Below, in pieces: positions 55,998 through 64,000 of a stretch of 64,000 nucleotides of DNA; position 1 is the stretch's first letter, and every line of letters begins with the position of its first letter. The DNA is from Xenorhabdus kozodoii. GTDB lineage: Bacteria; Pseudomonadota; Gammaproteobacteria; Enterobacterales; Enterobacteriaceae. Below the pieces are notes generated by a model, which was not told the DNA's origin, did no database searches, and saw only the letters and a list, made by a program, of their open reading frames with translations. The position numbers and the translations under genes were made by a program. Where the stretch lies: assembly GCF_002632875.1 (NCBI RefSeq), contig NZ_NJCX01000024.1, forward strand, positions 1 through 64,000, in the 5' to 3' direction.

Positions 55998-58676
55998 ATG
56001 GCTTTGTTTTCAGATGCTATGAATCATGGTTTTTTATCTGATAATAGAAAAACGATCAGTAATAAAAAAATAAACAATAATAAGAAAAAAACCTTCAATA
56101 CAAATAGATTGGTTAATAAAAAGAAAGTCGCTAATAAAATAAAAACAGGGCACTTACTTTTTGGAATTAACCCTCTTTTTGCCTTCGTGCTGTTTGCGTT
56201 ATCTGGCATTCAGGCTGCGCATGCCAAATCATCCATTGAATTTAATATTGGTGCACTGGACGTCAGTGAACGAGCCAATATTGATTTGGATAAATTTGCC
56301 CGTGCAGGTTACATCATGCCGGGTAACTATATGATGGGCGTCCGGGTGAATCAGAATGAGCTTCCTGAGACATATTCTATTGATTTTATCGCACCGCCTG
56401 ATGATCCAACCGACAGTGAAGCCTGTGTCACGCCTGAATTGGTGAAACAAATCGCATTGAAACAGCAGTGGGTAGAAAAATTAGCTTGGCAGAATGAGGG
56501 GACGTGTCTTGATCTCAATAGCTTACCCGGTATGTCAGCCAGAGGTGAGCTGGCCACTTATACGCTTTATTTAATCATCCCTAAAATTTATCTGGAATAT
56601 GATTTGCCAGACTGGGACCCGCCTTCCCGTTGGGATAATGGGATAGCGGGATTGCTGTTTGACTATAACATGAACGCACAAACGTCTAAGCCCAGTCATG
56701 GCAGCAGTGACCAACAGATGAGCGCGGTTGGAACCGCGGGCATGAATGTGGGGGCATGGCGTTTTCGGGCTGACTGGCAGGCCAGATATAACCGTTTCAA
56801 AAATCAGGGTAACGAATTGAACCATTCCGCTGGCAGGAAACGTGATTGGGATTGGAGCCGTTACTATGTCTATCGTGCGATCCCGCGTCTGGAAGCGAAA
56901 TTGACCATGGGCGAGGATTACCTCGATTCCAAGATTTTCGATAGCTTCCGCTATACGGGGATCAGTGTGGTGACTGATGAAAATATGTTGCCACCGAATT
57001 TACGTGGATATGCGCCGGAAGTGACCGGTGTAGCACGGACTAATGCCAAGGTGACGATTAAACAGCAAGGAAGAGTGCTGTATGAAACTCAGGTTGCTTC
57101 TGGCCCATTCCGTATTCAGGATCTCAGTGATGCGGTAGCAGGAACACTGGATGTCAGAGTCGAAGAACAAGACGGTGGCGTGCAAGAGTTTCAGGTCAAT
57201 ACCGCGACCATTCCTTACCTGACTCGCCCCGGACGAGTGCAGTATCAGTTTGTTGGCGGCCAATCCACGAATGATAAGCACCGTCGTGAAGGGCCTGCAT
57301 TCGGTTTGGGGGAATTTTCGTGGGGAATTAACAACGGTTGGTCACTGTATGGCGGTCTTCTGGCGGCAGGGGATTATAACTCTTTGTCAATGGGGATCGG
57401 GCGTGACTTGATGATGTTTGGCGCGTTGTCGTTTGACGTGACGGAATCAAGGGCGAAATTACCGAGAGAAAACAAAACCCTGACCGGGGGTTCTTACCGT
57501 TTCAGTTATTCGAAACGTTTTGATCAATATAACAGTCAGGTGACATTTGCCGGATATCGCTTCTCTGAGCGCAATTTCATGAACATGGGGCAGTATATTG
57601 ATCGCCGCTATCGCAATATTTTTACCGATAGCGGGAAAGAGATGTACACCATTACCTTTAACAAACAATTTACCGATATTGGCTTAAGTGCCTACCTCAA
57701 CTATAGCCATCAAACCTACTGGAACCGGCCAACAAACGATCGCTATAACATTTCCTTATCCAAATATTTTGATATTGGACGTTATAAAAATATCAGCGTC
57801 AATCTGTCGGCCTATCGCAACAATTTTGACGATAAAAAAGATGACGGCATGTATCTGAACCTTTCCATTCCGTGGGGAGACAGCGGCACTATCAGCTATA
57901 ACGGCATGGTTAATCGCCAGGGTGACGCCCATACCGTAGGTTATTTTGATCGTATCGATGATCGTAATAATTATCGTATTTCGGCGGGTACGGGTATTGG
58001 CGGTAGGGCATCAGTCGATGGTTATTACAACCATTATGGCGACAAAGCGTTACTTACGGCGAGTGCCAGTTACCGGGATGGCGGCAATACTACGGCCGCT
58101 CTTGGCTTGCAAGGTGGGGTAACGGTAACCGCAAAAGGGGCGGCACTGCACCGCACGAATATGTCTGGTGCGACTCGCCTGATGGTCGATACCGAAGGAA
58201 TTAGCAATGTGCCTATCCGGGGATTCGGTTCAGCAGTGCATACCAACTACTTTGGTAAGGCCGTATTGGCAGATGTGAACAGCTACTATCGCAACAGGGC
58301 AAATATCGACTTAGATAACTTACCTGATGATGTCGAAGCACTGCGCTCCGTTCAGCAGGCAACATTGACGGAAGGGGCGATTGGTTATCGGAAATTCCAG
58401 GTCATGTCAGGCATCAAGGCGATGACCATCCTCCGGTTAGCTGATGGTTCATTCCCACCTTTTGGGGCTTCTGTCTTGAATGCAGCCCAGCGGGAAATCG
58501 GGATTGTCAGTGAGGATGGATATGCTTATCTGAGTGGGATAAATCAGGGCGAAAAACTGCAAGTGCATTGGGATGGAAAAGCGCAATGTGAGATCACCGT
58601 GCCGGCGGAAATGACATCAGAGTCTTTAACTTCACTTTTGCTGCCTTGCCAGTTTTTAACAGGTGACGGCAAGTAA
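55998..58676 (+). CDS. mrxC: Fimbrial outer-membrane usher (MrxC-like)
   Basis: An 892-residue usher that forms the outer-membrane pore and assembles chaperone-delivered subunits. Mature N-terminal domain begins near SSIEFNIGALDVSERANIDL, the barrel includes RYTGISVVTDENMLPPNLRG and GYAPEVTGVARTNAKVTIKQ (plug region), and the C-terminal domain ends ITVPAEMTSESLTSLLLPCQ. The N-terminal leader is unusually long: about 50 Lys/Asn-rich residues (NKKINNNKKKTFNTN) before the hydrophobic signal core. The ATG at 55998 has AGAGGATG just upstream, which supports the long form. Confidence 0.93.
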   Translation: MALFSDAMNHGFLSDNRKTISNKKINNNKKKTFNTNRLVNKKKVANKIKTGHLLFGINPLFAFVLFALSGIQAAHAKSSIEFNIGALDVSERANIDLDKFARAGYIMPGNYMMGVRVNQNELPETYSIDFIAPPDDPTDSEACVTPELVKQIALKQQWVEKLAWQNEGTCLDLNSLPGMSARGELATYTLYLIIPKIYLEYDLPDWDPPSRWDNGIAGLLFDYNMNAQTSKPSHGSSDQQMSAVGTAGMNVGAWRFRADWQARYNRFKNQGNELNHSAGRKRDWDWSRYYVYRAIPRLEAKLTMGEDYLDSKIFDSFRYTGISVVTDENMLPPNLRGYAPEVTGVARTNAKVTIKQQGRVLYETQVASGPFRIQDLSDAVAGTLDVRVEEQDGGVQEFQVNTATIPYLTRPGRVQYQFVGGQSTNDKHRREGPAFGLGEFSWGINNGWSLYGGLLAAGDYNSLSMGIGRDLMMFGALSFDVTESRAKLPRENKTLTGGSYRFSYSKRFDQYNSQVTFAGYRFSERNFMNMGQYIDRRYRNIFTDSGKEMYTITFNKQFTDIGLSAYLNYSHQTYWNRPTNDRYNISLSKYFDIGRYKNISVNLSAYRNNFDDKKDDGMYLNLSIPWGDSGTISYNGMVNRQGDAHTVGYFDRIDDRNNYRISAGTGIGGRASVDGYYNHYGDKALLTASASYRDGGNTTAALGLQGGVTVTAKGAALHRTNMSGATRLMVDTEGISNVPIRGFGSAVHTNYFGKAVLADVNSYYRNRANIDLDNLPDDVEALRSVQQATLTEGAIGYRKFQVMSGIKAMTILRLADGSFPPFGASVLNAAQREIGIVSEDGYAYLSGINQGEKLQVHWDGKAQCEITVPAEMTSESLTSLLLPCQFLTGDGK

Positions 58677-58805
58677 ACGGTAATAAAACGATCCAAAAAA
58701 TCTTTATTTAATAGAGTATTATGTTTTTTTGAACTAAAAAATGCGGCGATTAGCTAGTACAGAAATATAAACATGAGCCTCTTTTGAGCATGAGCGAATA
58801 ACACG

Positions 58806-59564
58806 ATGAAACTGAAAAACATTCTAATGATAACCGCCATGACGGTAACCTGCTTGATGCCAATTCATCAGGCAATGGCAGCGATAGCGTTAGATCGCAC
58901 TCGCGTGATTTTTAATGGCAATACAAAGTCCGTCAGCCTAAACATTGAAAACCAACACCTTGATTTGCCTTATCTGGCGCAGGCGTGGATTGAAGATGAG
59001 AAGGGAAATAAGATTAATGGCCCGCTGGTGGTTGTCCCGCCAGTGCAGCGTGTTGAAGCTGGGGCGAAAAGCCAGGTCAAAATTCAGGCTCTGCCGGCGA
59101 TAGCCCAGTTGCCCCAAGATCGGGAAAGTCTGTTTTATTTCAACCTTCGTGAAATTCCACCCCGCAGTGAAAAACCCAATGTGCTGCAAATCGCTTTGCA
59201 GACTCGCGTTAAGCTGTTCTACCGCCCGGAAGCGGTGATTGCGCGTCGTATTGATCTGGATAACCCCTGGCAGGAAAAACTCACCTTAAATCGTGAAGGC
59301 AATCAATACGTGGTGAATAACCCAACACCTTATTACGTCACTATCTCAGAAGCATCGAACAAGGTGAACGGTAAAAGTGTGGAGGGATTCCAGCCGATGA
59401 TGTTGCCACCCAGAAGCAGTGAAAAACTGGGAGGGACGGCTAATTCATTAGGGAATACACCGGTACTGACTTATGTCAATGATTACGGTGGGCGCCCACA
59501 ACTCACATTTAACTGTAATGGTAATGCCTGCACGGTGACAAAAGTGGTGGTGCATGAAAGCTAA
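58806..59564 (+). CDS. mrxD: Periplasmic fimbrial chaperone (MrxD-like)
   Basis: A 252-residue PapD-type chaperone with a signal peptide (MTVTCLMPIHQAMA). IALDRTRVIFNGNTKSVSLN is the N-terminal strand, PLVVVPPVQRVEAGAKSQVK the subunit-binding strand, FYFNLREIPPRSEKPNVLQI the conserved loop and RVKLFYRP the domain junction. It has two immunoglobulin-like domains and Cys in the last strands (FNCNGNACTV). It lies 129 bases after the usher gene. Confidence 0.93.
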   Translation: MKLKNILMITAMTVTCLMPIHQAMAAIALDRTRVIFNGNTKSVSLNIENQHLDLPYLAQAWIEDEKGNKINGPLVVVPPVQRVEAGAKSQVKIQALPAIAQLPQDRESLFYFNLREIPPRSEKPNVLQIALQTRVKLFYRPEAVIARRIDLDNPWQEKLTLNREGNQYVVNNPTPYYVTISEASNKVNGKSVEGFQPMMLPPRSSEKLGGTANSLGNTPVLTYVNDYGGRPQLTFNCNGNACTVTKVVVHES

Positions 59565-59679
59565 TTGAGTTGGATTGATGATCCGCCATCAAGACGCCTT
59601 GATGGCGGATCATCAAAGAATTAACCGGAATGTGGTGGTTTTTTCGGTAAATGGTTGGGCAAATGTAAGGTAAATAATA

Positions 59680-60243
59680 ATGAATCCGCTAATCATCAGA
59701 TTATCCAAATATATATTGCCGATGCTATTTCTGTTCGGCTTTGGTAGCCAGCAACGTGCACAAGCACAAGATAATCTGAGTAAGAATGTCAGGATCACAC
59801 TCACTGTACTCGCCCCGACTTGCTCGATTAAGACAAAAAATCAAAACATAGAGGTGGATTTTGGCAATATCGTTAACAACGATCTTTATCTGAGACACCG
59901 TACCAAGGGGCAGCAATTTTATCTGTATTTAGAAGATTGTGATCCTCAGATGATAAAGCGTCTAAAAATCAAGTTCCTGGGTGAGCAAAGCCAAACGCTT
60001 CCGGGGCTGCTGGCGGTCAGGTCTAATGGCAGCATTCGCGGTATAGCCATTGGTATGGAAAAGATTGATGGCACGCCAATGCCATTTAATAAAACCAGTG
60101 AATTTCCGCTATCCGCGGGTAGCAGCACCAATGTGATCCCATTCCAGGCCTATGTGCAGGCAGACCCCAGGGTGATTCAAGAGAAAAAGATTGGAGTGGG
60201 TCAATTTACTGCCATCGCGACTTTTGAAGTTAATTACGACTAG
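59680..60243 (+). CDS. mrxG: Minor fimbrial subunit (MrxG-like)
   Basis: A 187-residue pilin-type protein with a signal peptide (YILPMLFLFGFGSQQRAQA), disulfide Cys in LAPTCSIKTKNQNIEVDFG and LEDCDPQMIKRLKIKF, and the C-terminal pilin ending GQFTAIATFEVNYD. It is probably an adaptor or minor shaft subunit by position between chaperone and adhesin, as MrpG in Proteus. Confidence 0.85.
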   Translation: MNPLIIRLSKYILPMLFLFGFGSQQRAQAQDNLSKNVRITLTVLAPTCSIKTKNQNIEVDFGNIVNNDLYLRHRTKGQQFYLYLEDCDPQMIKRLKIKFLGEQSQTLPGLLAVRSNGSIRGIAIGMEKIDGTPMPFNKTSEFPLSAGSSTNVIPFQAYVQADPRVIQEKKIGVGQFTAIATFEVNYD

Positions 60244-60308
60244 TCATGCTGACTGGTTTTTCATCCACGATATTGAGTCAAAGTTTGATGCTATTTGGAA
60301 AATAAGTT

Positions 60309-61148
60309 ATGCGCCATATTAAGAAATCGTTGTTGAAGCTAGCAGCCCTGTTGTTTTTAGCCAGTGCCACTTATGCTTATGGTGGGGCTTATGTTATGCC
60401 AGTGAATACAGAACCATCAGGTGATCAGGCGATTACGACGATGGAACTGATTGCCTGGACGGAAGAAGAAGGGATACCAAATCCTTGCTATGGCATGGCC
60501 GGATGCTATGTTGGCCCGGATGTTCAGTACAAGAGGGGTCAGCCTGGCATGTTCGGCTCCTGTACAGAGGCAGGGGCATGCTTGGGTAATGCCGGTAGAT
60601 ATCGGACGACCGCCGATGTTATGCGAGCTTATACAAGTAAGTTTAACCTTCCTCAACGGGCAACATTTACCATTATAACCAAGGATGCTGATTGTATCGG
60701 TTTGTTTTATACAACTCAGATATCTAAGTGGTATGGTTCGGCTCAAAAATTTCCCAATTCCACTTGCAACAAGCTGCCTCCTAAGAACCAGATTTGTACC
60801 ATTGAATTACCTTCTGACATTGCTTATGGGGAATTAACCGCCGCAGCAGTGAATAATGCAACTCACATAATTGAAGGTCAATTAAGTTGTACTGTTGAGA
60901 GTAACAAGATTAAGTTGAGTATCATATCTCCCGACGATACTGAGGCAAAAGTTTATCTCGATCCCAATAAGCAAATATATTCGACGTTGCAGATTGATAA
61001 CCAAAATGCAGCAAAGGGCGTGAATATCTCTGTTGAAGGAAAGAATATCCCTAAATCTTTCAAACTGACGTCAGTACTGCACACGCGAACACTACCAAAA
61101 GCCGGTAAATATGAAGGCACTGCAATAGTTCGTTTATCTTTTGAGTAA
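60309..61148 (+). CDS. mrxH: Fimbrial tip adhesin-like protein (MrxH-like)
   Basis: A 279-residue two-domain protein: signal peptide (LLKLAALLFLASATYAYG), an N-terminal Cys-rich receptor-like domain (NPCYGMAGCYVGPDVQYK, FGSCTEAGACLGNAGRYR) up to about residue 155, and a C-terminal pilin-like domain ending KYEGTAIVRLSFE. This layout is that of MrpH/FimH-type tip adhesins. Receptor specificity cannot be predicted. Confidence 0.82.
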   Translation: MRHIKKSLLKLAALLFLASATYAYGGAYVMPVNTEPSGDQAITTMELIAWTEEEGIPNPCYGMAGCYVGPDVQYKRGQPGMFGSCTEAGACLGNAGRYRTTADVMRAYTSKFNLPQRATFTIITKDADCIGLFYTTQISKWYGSAQKFPNSTCNKLPPKNQICTIELPSDIAYGELTAAAVNNATHIIEGQLSCTVESNKIKLSIISPDDTEAKVYLDPNKQIYSTLQIDNQNAAKGVNISVEGKNIPKSFKLTSVLHTRTLPKAGKYEGTAIVRLSFE

Positions 61149-61166
61149 ATTGAGAGCAGAAATATT

Positions 61167-61442
61167 ATGCAAGTGAGTATGCTGGTAGGAAAAAGAATTC
61201 AAATGAAAAGAAGAGAAATTGGCGTGACAGCCGCAGAACTGGCAGACAAAATTGGCGTTAGCCATCAGCAGTTGTCACGTTACGAACGCGGAACCAATAA
61301 AATCAGTCTGGAACATTTGGTGGCTATTTCTATTGCCCTGGAAACGCCGGCAGATTGGTTTTTGGCGGATTGCTTTACTCCCCCCAAGGTGCCTATGAAT
61401 AATCAATATACCTGTGTGGCAGAAACCATTTTGGGTTTATGA
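61167..61442 (+). CDS. mrxJ: MrpJ-family helix-turn-helix regulator (MrxJ-like)
   Basis: A 91-residue XRE-type protein: MLVGKRIQMKRREIGVTAAE, IGVSHQQLSRYERGTNKISL and HLVAISIALETPADWFLADC. It is the last gene of the operon, 18 bases after the adhesin. In Proteus, MrpJ encoded at this spot represses flagellar genes when fimbriae are made; the S/SQQQxSRYERG recognition helix matches that family. Here it likely couples fimbriation to reduced motility (inference). Confidence 0.88.
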   Translation: MQVSMLVGKRIQMKRREIGVTAAELADKIGVSHQQLSRYERGTNKISLEHLVAISIALETPADWFLADCFTPPKVPMNNQYTCVAETILGL

Positions 61443-61557
61443 CACTGAGTTTATATTTACTAAACCATAAAGATGCTTGGTATGACCGATGACAAAAAAG
61501 GGCATGAAAAAACGCGGCAGGGAAACTGCATGTGGTCAACAAGCATCATAAAGCTAT

Positions 61558-61632
61558 ATACCAATCGCCTTTCAAGATGCGTCTTATATCTCCCATTGGT
61601 TTGCAAACGGCAACTTGAAGTTGGATTGGTAT
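61558..61632 (-). repeat. Dispersed palindromic repeat, short form
   Basis: Ends ATACCAATC / GATTGGTAT (9-bp inverted). The arm GCCTTTCAAGATGCGTCT and the arm CAACTTGAAGTTGGA are the same as in the 104-base copy at 22531-22634, which reads in the opposite orientation; the central part is about 30 bases shorter. Confidence 0.7.
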
Positions 61633-61713
61633 ATTATATAAATCCTTTAAGTCGCATAAATTACCGATGCTGAGGATGTTAATAGACCGGGGGATCGAAT
61701 ATTTCTACTTCGG

Positions 61714-61839
61714 CTATCTGTTAGGGATTATAGTCATGTAATCACTGACAAAATCTATCAGCTTATTATCACTAGTGATTAGTGGGGTATTTTTGTATTT
61801 CGCCTGAGCGACAATCAAGCGATCAAACGGGTTCTTATG
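61714..61839 (-). pseudogene. VapC-like PIN-domain toxin, C-terminal fragment
   Basis: The minus strand reads HKNPFDRLIVAQAKYKNTPL then ITSDNKLIDFVSDYMTII and ends at a TAG. DPFDRLL-(I/V)-AQA followed by TSD is the C-terminal signature of VapC-type PIN ribonucleases. A TGA stop lies immediately before it, and neither the N-terminal half nor a VapB antitoxin is seen, so it is a remnant. Confidence 0.6.
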
Positions 61840-61947
61840 TCACTTTTTCGGTAAATCACACACAACAAGTGTATGCCCGCTTTTGATAGGAGAACGCTCT
61901 AATTTTCCGCGTTGGGTTTTCAATCTTGGGGAAATCGCTTTGCCAGA

Positions 61948-61975
61948 AAGATACCGCCAAAAATGACGGTATCTT
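61948..61975 (-). terminator. Possible terminator of carB
   Basis: Inverted repeat AAGATACCG / CGGTATCTT (9 bp, 10-base loop) about 30 bases after the carB stop. There is no clear T-run, so termination is uncertain. Confidence 0.45.
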
Positions 61976-62001
61976 ATTGGGTAGCGTTATCTTAGATGTG
62001 T

Positions 62002-64000
62002 TTATTTGGCAATTTTAGCGTGCATTTCTTGGACAGAAATGACCTGTTCAGTCGGATCAGCGCTAAGTGCCATGGTGGTTGCAAAGCCGCCATTTAAGGT
62101 GGTGTCATAGTGCACTTTGTATTGCAGTGCGCTGCGACGCAGCAGCTTTGAATCCTCAATCGCCTGACGACCCGCGGTGGTATTGACGATATAGTCATAT
62201 TCACCATTTTTGATTCTGTCCTGAATATGCGGGCGCCCTTCGTGCACTTTATTCACCAAACGTGGGTTAATCCCTGCTTCGCCCAAGACAATCGCTGTAC
62301 CGTGCGTCGCATCCAGGGCAAAGCCATGCTTAAGTAGCTTAGCCGCCAAATCGACAACCCGCTCTTTATCGCCTTCGCGTACCGACAGCAGCGCCCGGCC
62401 TTGCTTACGCATGGTGGAATTACTGCCCAGCATGGCTTTTGAAAAGGCTTCAGCGAAGGTACGGCCAACACCCATGACTTCACCGGTAGAACGCATTTCC
62501 GGTCCCAGAATGGGGTCAACGCCTGGGAATTTATTAAATGGCAGTACCACTTCTTTTACGGAGTAGTAAGGTGGAATGATCTCTTTAATTGTACCTTGCT
62601 CAAGCAAAGACTGGCCTGCCATCACACGTGCCGCTATTTTTGCCAGTGGCATACCGGTTGCCTTGGAAACAAAGGGAACGGTACGTGCTGCGCGTGGGTT
62701 CACTTCAATCAGGTAAACTTCGTTGTCTTTCACGGCAAACTGGACATTCATCAGGCCGCGGACACGCAGTTCAAAAGCCAGTTTTTCAACTTGCTGGCGC
62801 ATAACATCCTGAATTTCTTGGCTCAGGGTATAAGCAGGCAGAGAACAGGCCGAGTCACCGGAGTGAACACCCGCTTGTTCGATATGTTCCATGATACCGC
62901 CAATCAGCACACGTTCGCCGTCACAGATAGCATCCACATCCACTTCAACCGCATCATCAAGGAAGTGATCCAGCAGGACTGGCGCATCGTTGGAGACATT
63001 CACCGCATTCTGGAAGTAACGGCGCAAATCTGACTCGTCGTATACAATTTCCATTGCGCGCCCGCCCAAGACATAAGAGGGACGAACAACCAGCGGATAA
63101 CCAATCTCATTGCCTTTTTCAACCGCCTGTTCGATCGCGGTCACGGTAACATTGGCTGGCTGTTTCAGACCAAGGCGATTAACGGCTTGCTGGAAACGTT
63201 CACGATCTTCTGCACGGTCAATGGCATCAGGGCTGGTGCCAATAATAGGGACACCGGCAGCTTCCAGTTCACGAGCCAATTTCAATGGGGTCTGACCGCC
63301 ATACTGGACGATAACGCCTTTGGGTTGTTCAACCCGCACAATTTCCAGCACATCTTCCAGCGTGACAGGCTCAAAGTAGAGGCGGTCGGAAGTGTCGTAA
63401 TCGGTAGAAACCGTTTCAGGGTTACAGTTCACCATGATGGTTTCGAAACCGTCTTCACGCAGGGCCAGAGACGCGTGAACGCAGCAGTAATCAAACTCAA
63501 TACCTTGCCCGATGCGGTTCGGACCGCCGCCCAAGACCATGATTTTGGGCTTGTCATGGTTCGGATTGGCTTCACATTCGTCTTCGTATGTGGAGTACAT
63601 ATAAGCGGTATCGGTGGCAAATTCTGCCGCACAGGTATCAACACGCTTATAGACGGGGTATAAGTTATAGTCATGGCGTAGCTTGCGGATCTCTTTACCA
63701 GAGACGCCCACCCGTTTCGCCAGATACGCATCAGCAAAACCTTTGCGTTTTAGCTGGCGTAAGAACTCAGGGGTCAGGCCGTTAATGCCTTGTTCTGCAA
63801 CTTGCTCTTCCAGACGAATTAACTCTTCAATTTGTACCAGGAACCAGCGGTCAACATTGGTCAGGTTGAAGACACCATCAACGGACATGCCAGCGCGGAA
63901 GGCATCGGCGATATACCAAATACGCTCAGCGCCGGCGTCCTTCAGTTCGCTGCGGATTTTGGTCAGGGATTGTGGGTCGTCCAGATTCACTTTAGGATCT
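62002..64000 (-). CDS. carB: Carbamoyl-phosphate synthase large subunit (C-terminal part)
   Basis: About 666 residues from the C-terminal end of CarB, which makes carbamoyl phosphate for pyrimidine and arginine synthesis; the frame stays open to the right edge, so about 400 N-terminal residues lie outside. Visible are the middle oligomerisation domain, [20 protein letters not shown] at the start of the second ATP-grasp unit, [40 protein letters not shown], and the allosteric MGS-like domain ([40 protein letters not shown]) near the C-terminus. Confidence 0.97.
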   Translation of the reverse strand, partial: DPKVNLDDPQSLTKIRSELKDAGAERIWYIADAFRAGMSVDGVFNLTNVDRWFLVQIEELIRLEEQVAEQGINGLTPEFLRQLKRKGFADAYLAKRVGVSGKEIRKLRHDYNLYPVYKRVDTCAAEFATDTAYMYSTYEDECEANPNHDKPKIMVLGGGPNRIGQGIEFDYCCVHASLALREDGFETIMVNCNPETVSTDYDTSDRLYFEPVTLEDVLEIVRVEQPKGVIVQYGGQTPLKLARELEAAGVPIIGTSPDAIDRAEDRERFQQAVNRLGLKQPANVTVTAIEQAVEKGNEIGYPLVVRPSYVLGGRAMEIVYDESDLRRYFQNAVNVSNDAPVLLDHFLDDAVEVDVDAICDGERVLIGGIMEHIEQAGVHSGDSACSLPAYTLSQEIQDVMRQQVEKLAFELRVRGLMNVQFAVKDNEVYLIEVNPRAARTVPFVSKATGMPLAKIAARVMAGQSLLEQGTIKEIIPPYYSVKEVVLPFNKFPGVDPILGPEMRSTGEVMGVGRTFAEAFSKAMLGSNSTMRKQGRALLSVREGDKERVVDLAAKLLKHGFALDATHGTAIVLGEAGINPRLVNKVHEGRPHIQDRIKNGEYDYIVNTTAGRQAIEDSKLLRRSALQYKVHYDTTLNGGFATTMALSADPTEQVISVQEMHAKIAK

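Larger units (their letters stand above)
61443..62001. other. Region between the fimbrial operon and carB with element remnants
   Basis: 559 bases holding the short palindromic repeat (61558-61632), a VapC-like C-terminal fragment on the minus strand (61714-61839), and a hairpin next to carB (61948-61975). The rest has no recognisable gene. Confidence 0.5.

Overview
The window looks like a chromosome segment of an insect-pathogenic, nematode-associated enterobacterium, most likely Xenorhabdus. Two lines of evidence support this. The housekeeping order follows E. coli (yjdC-dsbD-dcuA, aspA-fxsA-groSL-yjeI-epmB-efp, tRNA-Leu-rsmC-holD-rimI-prfC-osmY-yjjU-yjjV-deoCABD, carB). The right-hand fimbrial operon has the six-gene order described for the mrx (mrxACDGHJ) fimbriae of X. 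nematophila. Identification rests on reading translated sequence and gene order only; no search was run.

Positions 1-18168 are accessory DNA beside a tRNA-Phe gene (18322-18397). The outer margins hold mobile-element debris: the start of an IS982-like transposase, a P4-type primase fragment cut off at the insertion-sequence end, a CdiA/FhaB-like fragment, and a P4-type integrase remnant with an in-frame stop next to the tRNA. Between them lie 19 tightly packed minus-strand genes (599-17503) that look like one operon. It encodes a carrier protein, an AMP-forming ligase, a fold-type III PLP decarboxylase, an asparagine-synthetase-like protein without its catalytic motifs, two acyl-CoA-dehydrogenase-like proteins, two diverged thiolase/ketosynthase-like proteins, an alpha/beta hydrolase plus a C-terminal hydrolase fragment, an ICMT/PEMT-type methyltransferase homologue, and a private Lol-like set (ATPase, FtsX-type permease, LolA-like periplasmic protein, outer-membrane barrel). 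I infer that it makes a carrier-bound small or lipid-like molecule and moves it to the outer membrane. This is the best candidate here for an undescribed system.

Positions 18.3-35.7 kb are mostly core: tRNA-Phe, the TetR-type yjdC, dsbD, dcuA, then an AT-rich insertion between dcuA and aspA (AEC permease plus a TauD/clavaminate-synthase-like pseudogene with two lesions). Next come aspA, fxsA, groSL with a sigma-32 promoter, yjeI, the EF-P pair epmB/efp, a guanidine exporter under a guanidine-II riboswitch, two small DNA-binding proteins, a TauE-type permease and a nucleoside hydrolase.

Positions 36-54.2 kb hold an amine-oxidation cassette (FAD oxidase, cupin, aldehyde dehydrogenase), phoA with PHO boxes, twin tRNA-Leu(CAG) genes, rsmC, holD-rimI, prfC, osmY, yjjU-yjjV, and the nucleoside salvage set nupC-like, deoC, deoA, deoB, deoD. 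Positions 54.8-61.4 kb are the mrx-like chaperone-usher operon. It is followed by a dispersed palindromic repeat, a VapC-like fragment and the C-terminal two thirds of carB, which runs off the right edge.
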